Origin: Anthopleura xanthogrammica
Lineage: Eukaryota; Cnidaria; Anthozoa; Actiniaria; Actiniidae
Length of the DNA: 64,000 nt
Reading direction: 5' to 3'
NCBI GenBank assembly: GCA_964019055.1
Contig: OZ025213.1
Coordinates: forward strand, 4,999,292-5,063,291
Part shown: in pieces, positions 26,401 to 36,800 of the stretch
Position numbering within the stretch: position 1 is the stretch's first letter
How the letters are laid out: every line of letters begins with the position of its first letter
Translations under genes and position numbers: made by a program
Notes under the pieces: model-generated
The model's input: the letters and a program-made list of their open reading frames with translations, nothing else
Databases searched by the model: none
Told to the model about the DNA's origin: nothing

Positions 26401-28356
26401 AATGAGAGAAGCTAATTGTTCATCCTTGCAGCACTGATGCTGAATAATAGAGGATGTAGGCTGTTGACTGGAAAATTTGTAATGGTGCTCTAGCGTACAA
26501 TGTACGGCCAAATTTGGTACTTGACTGGTCAAATACAGTTTTGAACAGCATGTTGACCGGTCATATTTGAAAGAAATAAAATATCATATGCTGGACATCT
26601 TGATCGGCATATAACTGGCTGTTATTTTGAACCCCTCATCACTTATCATTGAATAACTGGCACAGTACTAATTCTTCATTAATTCGTTCTTTACAGATAT
26701 TTATTGGGACTAAAAAACAATCTCCAGAAAGTGCAGCAGCTCTATTACCATCCCGTACTCAACTCAGTCCATATCTACGGTTTGGCTGTCTCTCACCTAA
26801 GATGTATTACAAAAGACTTACAATGGCATACATCAAGGTTTGTGATTCAATACTGAATAATGGGAATTTCAATATGAAAACTAGGGTAATAATAACAGTA
26901 TCACCCAAAAATCAGTGTTGCCAAGTGTTGTCAAATATAAGGTGTCAGTAGGGTATTGGTAGAGTGTCAATGTACAGTGTATTGGTAGGTTGTTGGTAGG
27001 ATTTCAGTATGTTAACTGCATTATGTTGGCCAATATTATAGATACAGACACTGATTGTTGGGTCATATTGTTAATTATTACCGAAAAATTACTAAAAATT
27101 AATGAGATCATCGTCCACCATTGGTGGGATATTTCATTACAGTAGAGTGAAGTCACAAAGCCTGTGAAATAAAAATTGAAAAATTAAAAAAAATTAATGT
27201 AATATCTATATCACGGGTTGTTTAGGGATTTCACTCATATATTGGTTTTACATCATTAACAGATGAAATGCAAGCCACCTCCAATGTCATTGTACTGTCA
27301 GCTCGTCTGGAGAGAATTTTTCTTTACCTTGGCCAGCAAGAATCCTAACATGGATACGATAGAAAACAATCCCCTGTGTCTGGAAATAGAGTGGGAACAT
27401 AACGAGGAGGCTCTTACTCGCTGGAAAGAGGTGAGTATCTGGTCATGAGAAAACCTCTGATGCCCTTTAAACCTCAAAACAATAGACCATTTTCAAGATG
27501 CATGAGCACTTTCAAAAAACAAGTTGATGGTTCTAATGAAATCGTGAAAACAAGCATCACCAACTTACTGAACACTGATGTTTTCTGTCTTTAAGGGTAA
27601 AACAGGGTTCCCCTGGATTGACGCCATCATGAGGCAGCTCAGACAAGAAGGCTGGATCCATCACATAGCCCGTCAGGCTGTAGGATGCTTCCTCACCAGA
27701 GGATGCCTTTGGATCAGCTGGGAAGAAGGCTTTAAGGTAAAAACATGAAAACACTTCTCTTAAATATGTCACATAGGCACTTCATGTAGTGCCTATCAAA
27801 GAGCAGCAAAGAAAGGAATAATACTAAAGGGAAGGGATTTACATGTAGTACTAAATAGCACAACAATTTTTTTTTTAGGTTTTTGAGGAGTTACAGCTGG
27901 ATGCGGAGTGGAGTGTCAATTCAGGAAGCTGGCTATGGCTATCTTGTAGTGCATTTTTCCACAGCCAGATTCCATGGTTTTGTCCTGTCAGCGTCGGCAA
28001 AAAACTTGACCCCTCTGGTAACTACATTAGGTAAGTCATGCTAAAAAACATTTATTTGCTTGAACAATTTTCTTCCCTTGGGGCCCCTGTGCTTTTAATC
28101 AAATTTTATAGTTTCTGAAATTAATCTTGTCTTTAGGAAATATGTTCCAGAGCTTCGCACAATGCCCAATAAATACATCTATCATCCATGGACAGCACCT
28201 GAAGGAGTTCAGAAAGCTGCCAATTGTGTCATCGGTAAAGACTATCCCAAGGCAATTGCTGATTACATCGAAAGACGAAAAGTCTGCTTGCAACGTTTGA
28301 AGGAAGTCTGTTATCAAATTAAAACAACTACTGAATCAGCTATGTGTACAACCTGA
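20472..28356 (+). CDS. Tandem (double-PHR) animal cryptochrome
   Basis: Blue-light/circadian flavoprotein family. Twelve exons: 20472-20878, 22732-23005, 23537-23677, 24191-24358, 24761-25056, 25403-25596, 25675-26375, 26697-26837, 27263-27430, 27596-27736, 27879-28030, 28137-28356. All phases agree, giving 1000 residues. Unit 1 is residues 1 to about 480, unit 2 about 502-985; homologous positions differ by exactly 500. Each has a photolyase alpha/beta start ([24 protein letters not shown]) and a FAD domain. The Trp triad is present twice (318/372/395 and 818/872/895), with the spacing of mammalian CRY1. Asn391/891 occupies the flavin-N5 position, and the LDAE aspartate is kept. The Asp of the usual RGDLW motif is Cys (367, 867). 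Junction: exon 6 ends phase 1 at 25596 (GTATGA donor), and exon 7 starts after a 78-bp intron. If that intron is retained, translation stops at 25635-25637, leaving a single-unit protein. Unit 2 has no ATG of its own at its start. It resembles the anthozoan tandem-PHR cryptochromes (AnthoCRY), known to me from memory. Confidence 0.85.
21416..21996. mobile_element. Foldback MITE in cryptochrome intron 1
   Basis: 581-bp near-palindrome. Ends: TTGGATGACGAAGGTTTCAT and ATGAAACTTTTGTCATCCAA. The inner arms hold CAGACATCAAAACATGTTCT and its reverse complement, and the centre pairs CCTTTGAAATCTACAAACAT with ATGTTTGTAGATTTCAAAGG. No coding capacity. Confidence 0.75.
22030..22136. repeat. Palindrome adjoining the two MITEs
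   Basis: Arms GTGCAATTTGGTCTGATATC and GATATCAGACCAAAATTGCA flank a GC-richer centre (ACGACCGCGTAGCGGGAGTG). Either a third, short foldback element or part of a larger composite with 22155-22488. Confidence 0.55.
22155..22488. mobile_element. Second MITE in cryptochrome intron 1
   Basis: 334-bp inverted-repeat element with ends TTTATTATATCCATTTTGAA and TTCAAAGTGGATATAATAAA. Inner arms carry CTGTAATCTGATTGG and CCAATCAGATTACAG. The interior holds a tandem pair of GTGCGATTCGGACTCAAAAT. Confidence 0.7.
23709..23864. repeat. CAGGGCTTAAAAT-type dispersed repeat (cryptochrome intron 3)
   Basis: Ends CAGGGCTTAAAATAACAGCT and AGCCATTATTTTGAGCCCTG are inverted repeats, with a possible ATTAC duplication on each side. 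Core text CCAAATTTGGTACTTGACCG is shared with copies near 1475, 26500 and, more distantly, 44655. Confidence 0.55.
23935..23951. repeat. Poly-C run
   Basis: 17 consecutive C in cryptochrome intron 3, a potential assembly-length uncertainty. Confidence 0.9.
25241..25372. repeat. Small MITE in cryptochrome intron 5
   Basis: Inverted ends ACAGTCAACTCATGCCTCTA...GGACACC and GGTGTCCACTATCATGAGAG...TTAACTG, with internal ATTACGGACACC repeats. Partial relatives occur near 33290 (ACAGTCGAAGCTCTCATAAA). Confidence 0.5.
26500..26638. repeat. Degenerate copy of the CCAAATTTGGTACTTGAC repeat
   Basis: Same core and order of motifs as the 23709 element (CCAAATTTGGTACTTGACTG, CATGTTGACCGGTCATATTT, GGCTGTTATTTTGAACCCCT), lying in the intron after exon 7 of the cryptochrome gene. 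Confidence 0.5.
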
Positions 28357-28730
28357 ATGATCTAAAAGCCAAAGGTCAAATGCCTTTGAAGGATAATAGT
28401 TGAACATCTGCCCATAGGGCTGAAAAAATGGCAGCAAAAATATTGACTTCTTACTGTTGTGAATCTCTCGAAAACGACTGTGGCTCACCCCTTTTTCTTT
28501 GCAGATTTAAAATCAGCATTAAATTTGAGTTTAAGAAATTGTGATTCACAATCTTTTTCATGGATTTTTTTCTATAATAGGCAGCCACCTTAAAGTAACT
28601 ACGGTTAGAGAGTTTTCATAACAAAAAATTAACATTCATTCAGTGATACAGAAGCCCATAATTATATTGTATATAAATACTTCAATGTACATAACTCACA
28701 TTCAACAGATAACTTATCTACTGGTCTTAA

Positions 28731-29090
28731 GGGGTGTCTTACCTATTTACCAACCATGGTTGCTATGGAAACGATTTAAATCTTTAAGAGGCTTTTCTAA
28801 TGTTTTAACTTCATACATAAAACCAATTTGTGAAATGGATCTTTTTATGTTATTTACGTAATTTATGTCATATTTCAAAAGAAATTAGAAACAAGCATGT
28901 ATTTAGTTGGTTTTACCCAAAAAATAAGCAAAATTATAGCTGATATGAATTGGAATGGTGAAAAGGCCAGATTACTAAGTCATGTTGAAAATTTTAAATC
29001 TAAATATTTTACCACTCACATTCATCTACAATTTTGCTTATTTTTGGGTCAAACAGTGCAACCATGGCTGGTAGATAGGCAAGATTCCCC
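28731..29090. mobile_element. Foldback element downstream of cryptochrome
   Basis: Terminal inverted repeats GGGGTGTCTTACCTATTTAC and TAGATAGGCAAGATTCCCC continue into ACCAACCATGGTTGC/GCAACCATGGCTGG. An inner inverted pair, ACCCAAAAAATAAGCAAAAT with AATTTTGCTTATTTTTGGGT, sits at about 28916-29048. Flanking TTAA on the left is only weakly matched on the right. Confidence 0.65.
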
Positions 29091-30571
29091 TTCAAGACTT
29101 GTTTTAAGATTCCTACAGGAAAGATATAGTAATTATTTATACATTAAACTGATATACCTGTATAAACATGTGTGGACCCTGAATGTTATTTGATTGATCT
29201 ATGTTTAGGCATAAAGACAACTTAAGACATGTACTGGGTTGATATGGAATTTATTAAGGATTGCATAGAAAGCTTCAAGGGATGATGAAGTAGCGTTGCT
29301 GTATGAGAAGCAGCCTTTTCTAAACATATGGGGGCTTCCCTTGGCTTGATAATAATGATTAAAGAATGGGAGGGAATGAATAAATAATGGTTTAGCAGTG
29401 GAATTTCCATTTCGACTTAGAGGGAAAACTGTCATGTTGATTTTGGGAAAGAGGAAGTCATTGCAGCACAGGAGAGAACGAACAAGTAACTCTACCTACT
29501 ACTATCCAATGCCAACATCGAGATCTAGAATCAAACATGAGTTGGACTGGAGCAAGGTGAGTACTCTCAGCTACTGCCAAGTGCCACTACCAAAAAGGAG
29601 AGGATGGACCCCTTTTTCTGTACAGTAATAGAAGGTAAGCTTTTGATTCCTTTTGTGAAGAAAGTTCAAGATGAGCTTCTTTTGACATGAATATTTTTGC
29701 AGCAATTTGGCCATTTTTTTTCAGGCCATTGGAATTTGGTTCTCCATTTCCTCTAATCAAAAATGCATAAGGTAATAACTAGTCTTCTTCGCAACCTTCT
29801 TAGTATATATTGAGGCACACTAAAAATGGCTTCAAAGGAAGCTTTACAGTTCCTACAGCTATGAGTTTGTATAATATTAACAACTTCTATAACATTGTAG
29901 TTCACAAAATAAAGACTTTTTATAAAAGCTTAATTTTAATGATCCCCATTGCTTTCACTCTTATTTAAGTTTGAATTAATATAAAATACCATTTAATTAA
30001 AAGTACACATAGTGTATACTCAATATTTGATATAAATGACTATCCTATTAGAGTTATTGCATTTAACCCAATATTAATATCAAATAGTGTTGCAGTTGAA
30101 GAGAAACACTAGGGGCAAGTGTCGTACGTCTATAAGGAGGGTATATTTAGAATTTCCCATGGGGTACCATACAGTACTTCCCATTAACCTCAACAAATCA
30201 TTCCAACCCCTCCTCCCTCCTTCCAAAAAAAACCATATGGCAAATAAACTTGTAATATAACTGAACAATGTAAAAACGTTATCTTGTCGTAAACGTTTGT
30301 TTATTGCTTTTACACTTGTTTTGATCGTACAAAACTTACAATAACTACCGATTTTGAACGTGACAAACTGACCATGCGGTCCGATGTGACATGAAAACGA
30401 GGCTACCACAGGAATCCCGATAAACAGCAACGACAATCTGTTTAGTATATAAACATAAACTGGCTTCCAGGCCACAGCGTAAATCATGTTTATAAATGTT
30501 TCAACCATTGAACGTTTTGTATAGTTTAGTTATCTTGCATTTAGTTTAGCACAAAATTGTTTGCCTACATT

Positions 30572-30991
30572 ACAACCATTATCTTAGAAGTGCGACCCTT
30601 GACGTGTGATGTCTTGTTTACCAACATTTCAATGGCCGTCAATCAAAGAAATAACCTAGAATATTTTTTTGAGGCTGAATAAATAAATAGTTACTGCGAT
30701 TCTCAATATTCTGCGAACTCAAACATTTCAACGCCTTGTCGTGAAATTGGTTATTCACTGCCATCAATCAAAACTAATCAGTCGGTACCTTTCATATTTT
30801 TGACAGGCGGCAGCGAAAAACCAAATTCAACCAGGAAACTCGCAACTACCGAGTTTGCAGAATATTGAGAATTGCAGTAAATCCTCTAAAATATTCAATT
30901 CGGTCAAAAATGTAATTTTTCTAGTCTAGTTCTTTGATTGACAGCCGTCAAAATACTAGTTTGTAAAAGACTTCAACGATAATGGTTGTAA
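30572..30991. mobile_element. Foldback MITE
   Basis: Terminal repeats TTACAACCATTATC and GATAATGGTTGTAA. Inner arms are GCCGTCAATCAAAG/CTTTGATTGACAGCCGTC and CTCAATATTCTGCGAACTC/GAGTTTGCAGAATATTGAG. About 420 bp, no coding potential. Confidence 0.7.
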
Positions 30992-31645
30992 ACACAATTG
31001 CAATAGACTATGGACTTTCTTCTCATTACAAACTTCCTCTTAGGGTCGATGCTACTCTAAAAGTTATACTTTGTTATAACCAAACGAAATGCTTATCTGA
31101 ATTGAGACACTGACAAACCATTAAGGTACATGACCACGTATGAGTAATATATAAGGCATTAGCAAAAGTTCCATGCAAAAATTGTCAGAACATTGCTGAT
31201 GTAGCAAACATGGATTAATTCTCATGCAGGATTGTGTGTATAGGAATTACCAACAGCTCAACTCTCAAATAGTTTTCATTCTGAACCAATAAAAAAAGCA
31301 ATACAATCAAATGACTTGTGTACAAATTATAATTTTTTTCGTGAAAGTAATCAATGCAGTTTTCCCCTTATCAAGAAAGATTCAAAAGACTATAAAGTGA
31401 CCACTACTGAAGTAAGAACCTGTAGCTTAAGCTTTAGTGTGACTCGCAATTGCTTCAAAAGCGACTGAAAATTGAATGCTGTATGTATCCTATTTATATG
31501 AAAATTGAATTCTTGATAAATACTCCAAGAACACAGCAAAAAAAGTGAAAATGGTATTCTATATTATGATAGCCGGGCCAATCACGAAAGAGATTCATTC
31601 ATTATTTCTATTATTAAGTTATAAATTCTCAATTACTATTATTAC

Positions 31646-33826
31646 CTAGACATAAGATTTACTCTTATACTTGATGGGCGGAGGGGGTTTGGGTGGTTTT
31701 GGGGAGGTACCCCCAGTACCAGGACTACTCTCTTGAGGTATATCAGAGGTATTCACGTAGTCAGAGCTACGAGCACTATAAACAGTTTTTCTATCGCTAT
31801 TTCCATGATACTCATGCGATGCGGACCGATTATATGAGGCACCCCAGTCTGGTTTACTCATAGTTGTTACATTTTCAGTCTGGACATGCCGTCGATCCAC
31901 AGGCTCAAGACTGTTGCTGTGTGAGGTTGAAGGTGCCTTCCTGGACATACCAGCTGGCGGGAGTGGTGCCTTTCTTTTGGGCTGTAAATAAGTACTGTTG
32001 CCAGGACTTGGAGTGTTTGCGGCTGTGATATGTGAGTCTGTGTGTGAACCACCCCCAGGGACATAGTCCTTGGGTAGTTCAATATAATCGTCCACTTTTT
32101 GTGTATTTGAGGTTTTAGTGATCTGTGGTACTGAGTATGTTGATTCTTGGGGCTGTTGAACCAAAGCCTGTTGTTCTGATCCTTCAATTTCTTCGACTAC
32201 AAGAGAGGGAAACATCCCAGACTTGCCATCCACATGTCCTTCCCAAAATCCATCATCAACACCATTGTCATCTTTTCTAGTGACTTGAATGATGTCTCCC
32301 TCATTGAATGAGATTTCATCATCTCCGACTGCTTCATAATCAAACAAAGCCCTTACCAGACAAACTGCAACAGAAAAACAAAAGAAAAGTTTTTTTTATT
32401 GAAGTACTGTAGGCATAGTGGAATCGGTCCTTCAAATTCAATGAGCAGTAATTTTGTGTACAGTGATTGATCATTTATGTACTGTGTCTGTACCACAAAA
32501 TAACTACTGTATCAATGAGAACTTACTATAATTTTGTTGTTGAGCCATGGCTACATAACTAGTGCTGCTTGGTGATGCTCCAAGGCTTCCATCTGTGAAG
32601 GAGCCACTATGACCTGAACCACTGAGACCTGAACCACTGTGACCTGAACCACTATGATTTGACACCAGGGAGGGGCGTTTTTTAGCTCGAAATTGTACGT
32701 ATGATTCTGGAAAGTAACCTAATTCTCCTTTCTTGTTTCGACCCTGGAAAGAATAGCAACCACACATATAAGAACACTTTTCTTTATCTGTTACAATGAT
32801 GACAATGCTTCTTGATATTAGTGATAAAGAAAACTTGTGATGCTAGTTGTATTGCTCATGAAAGATGGTGGTGATGATGATGATAATTATGGTGAATGAA
32901 TGTCCTTGTGGCAAACTCATTACCTTACACCAGCCATCGCTGTCTCTCTCTAAAACTTCAAGCTCTTCATTTTCTACAATATTTAGTTCATCTGTTGTTG
33001 AAGCCTTAAAAAAAAAAAATTCAAGTGATTGTTACTCACTTTTCTGTGCATCACATCACTATGAACAGTACAGAGCAGGGCAGTCAGTCCAAAGAAAGTG
33101 TTAATCCTACTTTTCAGAAGATGACTTGCTTAGGATTTATAAATTTATTTAGATAACTTTTCAATTAGTACTTGGGATATGATGGGCACCCTTCACAACC
33201 CAGCTGCATGAACTGATTTGGGTCAAATGCCTGTGAGACATGCTGTGAGACTGCTCTTACCACTATACCACCCTTGTTTCCCTCAGGTACAGTCGAAGCT
33301 CTCATAAATGACCACCTCAGGAAATCCAAAAAGTGTCCTAACTCAAGTTGTTTGCTAATGGACATTGGCTCTCACAGCCGGTAATGCGAACAGGGTTTCC
33401 AAATCGTGGTTGTAACTTGAGCTGGTCCCTTACTAGAGTGGTGGCTAGGAGAGCTCCAGCTGTATTAGTCACAAGATGCAGTGTTCTTTTCATTACCTCA
33501 AAGTTATAAAGTGCAACACAAGGTGATGGGAATGATCCTGTAGATATGATGCTTTGAGCATCTTCGTCAGACTCATAGTCCCCTACGAATGTATCATCCA
33601 CATCCCACTCATCATCCATCCAGCCTGCATTTTCTGTCGGGGTATCGGAATCTAGAGAGGTCTGTGAACTACTGAGACCTGAAAATAAATTGGTAAAAAA
33701 TGTAAGCAAACCTAGTTGCCATAGTAACAGGGACTATTGAGGGGAAATAGTCATCTTTGTAGACCACTTTTCTTTTTCTTTCTTTCTTTTATTCCTTTCA
33801 AAACCAAGTTTGCCTTCTCTCTCTTT

Positions 33827-33866
<40 letters not shown>

Positions 33867-36800
33867 TTCGATTTTTTTTACGATTCTCATTTAAATCAGT
33901 TTTAGCTGAACAGGACAGACCAGTCTAAAGAATATAATTAAATAAACTATGCCATTTACCTTGTTCATCCATTGGAGACAGTGAATTTGCACTCTTGAGC
34001 CATTCTTCAACGTTGACTGTAAAATAAGAGAAAATAGAACCCAGTCAACAGAACCCAACAGTAAAGTAAATCATTGATGCTGCGTCACAATGCTAGTAAT
34101 GTGGTACTCACCTCCTGCTCCTTTGAGAAGGTCAAGACAGGCTTCCGACTTTAATTTGATCAACTGAAAATCAACAAAGTAAAGGGCACACAACAATAAT
34201 TATTATTCTAATTGCAGTCTTATCAATTATCATTACATCATTTCTAGGCATTAATCTAGAAATACTACAAGATACTTAATTTTCAAGCCCTCAGAAATTA
34301 ACATTTCATTCATTCACATATCCATTCATTCATGTATCCTTTCATCCATTCAATGTATTCATTTAATGACGGTCATTCATTCATTTATTCATTCATTCTA
34401 TCTATTCATTATATTAGTAATTCCCACCTCAGATTTTCTAATTTCTTCTTGTATGGTCTCTGGGCTTTCTTCAGGGTCTTGGTTTGGGTCCCCTGTTGAA
34501 GGTGACTCACTAACCTGTTGTAAAAGTAATCACAGACATCAGTTCTGGGTTGAAAAATGATGAGGACTGTGATATTGATGATGATGAAAGGATTTCTCCA
34601 GATAAAAGGATTTACACCCTTAGTTCTAGAGCTGAAGTACAGCATACAAACCACAATGATTATGGTAATAAAAATTATGTAGACGGTGATCATGATGATG
34701 ATGATGACAACAACGATGATGATGGCTATATATGATGATGGTGATAACTTGTATGATGATGATTATGAAAGATGATGATGGTGGTCATGATGGATGATAA
34801 TGATGAACAGTAAGATCATTATAGTGATATCATGATAATAGCAATGATGAAATCATAATGAAGTCACAATAGTATTTCTTGTAATCCTCACATTATCAGA
34901 TGATTTCAATCCTGTACTAAGAGTTTTTTGTTTCTCTTTTATGTTCTTTTGTTCCCTGACAACTCTCATAGCTAGTTTACGAGCCTCTTTGTTCAGAACC
35001 AAACCAGCATTTCTGTCCATGGATAATGTTGATACCTAAAACCAAAACCAGAAATAACCAAGAAAAAATTAATTTTAAAATGCATTTTTGAAATTCGAAA
35101 TTACTAAATGGTATATTCTAGTACCTCCTTTACAGAATATCCTGGGGGGATGGAGATCTCTAACAACAATCCTTCTCCATGGGGAGTAGAGGGGAGGGGA
35201 GGGGATGCGAGGGGCTAGGGTATGAGTGTTCTCAACAATGCAGGAATAATTTGCGATTCAAGCAACGTGTTGGTCTCCACTTTGCTTTTGTACCTCACAT
35301 TTCTTTTACTCTACAGATGAATTTAGAAGATGGACATGAAAGAAAGACAAATTAAGGAAACTCTATATATTATCCACTATGTATTTTTTGTTTTACCCTC
35401 AGGACACCCCATAATGCCTTGCAATTCAACATGGCCACCATATCGTCCAAGTAGCCCATTCTTTACCTCATCATATCTGCAAGGTTCATAGTCATAATGA
35501 ATAACTTCAGTGAATACATTGCTTTTGGTGAGAAAACACTGCACACAGTAATCTTTGTTAATCTGAAAGCATACAAAATATATAAGTGAGCACATGTCTG
35601 TGTATGTCCAATCCACCCAGCTGCATGGCTCTGTTGCATGGTTGAGAAAGGGTCTATTGTGCAGGATATCATAGACCTTTCCTAAATCCGAAAAAACAGG
35701 ATGCATTGTGGTCTAGTTTTGGTACAAACAACACCATATTGACATGGTGAACAAAAGATGTTTGTAATGAAGCTAAACCGCAATGCACCATGTTGCTTAT
35801 CTCAGAAAAGGTTTATGGGTGCAAACCCTAGCCAGATGAACACTAAGTGTCTTAAAATATCTAGGCAGAAGGTGCTGTGTTGCTCTAGAAATTGCTTCCA
35901 CTAATAAAGCATAAACTCAATATTATATCTTACCCTTTCTGCCTCAGCCAACAAATTTTCAAACCCATTTTTTGCATTTGTAACAACCTCAACTTCTAAC
36001 TTGCCCATTGTCAGTAAATATTCCCTAATTGTTTCATAATAATCACCGTATATTGACTGAAAGAAATAAAACATGAAGGTAGAACAATATTGTAAGGGAA
36101 TTCCCATTGTGTTATAAAATATTTATACTTCTTTTGAAAGGGGGAGGGGGGTTGGACTGTTCGAAGGGATGGGAGGGATCTGTGAAGGGTACGTAGCCAC
36201 GCTCCTCCTAAGATAGCCCTGCTATGGTTATGTATCCTTTGCTGCAGATCTTTCCCATGCTTTCAAAGTGAATATGTCCATACCCCTCCCAACATAGGGA
36301 AAAGGAGATAAGGTAAAGCAATTTCCAAGGGTGGGGAAGTTTTTGGGGGGTTCGGAGGGAACATATGGGTTAGGAATGCCATGGCAGTATAAATGGAACT
36401 ATCGGCTGAACAGATTGTATGTGTTATAATAGTCCCATTCACAGTTTCCTGTGTAGCCAGGCCTTTGCATCGAAGCGAGAGAAATGGTGAGCTTGCAATG
36501 ATAGAGACCTTTTTTAAACACCTTAGACAATTATTATTCACACGTCTCTATCATTGCAAGCTCACTGTTCATCTTGCTTCAATGCAAAGGCCCAGCTACC
36601 TTTCAAGATGGCACAGGGAATTGGAATGGGACTGGCTTATACTAGTAGATGGTAAAATGCTGGTTGTACTTACAATCATAATTCTCTGTAGATCTGTACA
36701 GTAGTATTGAGCTACGTGAGCATTTGATGCAGCAAGGTTGAGAAGATATTCATTTCTAGCCATGTTGGCTCTCTTTTCACATGCTTCCTTCCGACTAGAG

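Larger units (their letters stand above)
28357..31645. other. Intergenic between cryptochrome and FCHSD2 (convergent ends)
   Basis: No gene supported beyond two foldback elements. A frame at 29398-29628 includes a GTGAGT donor near 29557 and a basic peptide, so it could hide an exon, but no family is recognised. A 142-codon minus frame (30508-30080) is hydrophobic in parts, lies beside no splice-consistent partner and is treated as chance. Confidence 0.45.

Noticed and set aside
29398..29628. Possible exon with a GTGAGT donor after a basic peptide
   Set aside because: No acceptor-donor partner could be linked and the peptide is not recognisable; noted in the intergenic entry only.
30080..30508. 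142-codon minus-strand frame with hydrophobic stretches
   Set aside because: No recognisable family, no splice-consistent partners, AT-rich context; length is possible by chance in this much sequence.
34550..34735. Asp-rich plus-strand frame
   Set aside because: Translation of GATGATGAT-type simple sequence in an FCHSD2 intron.
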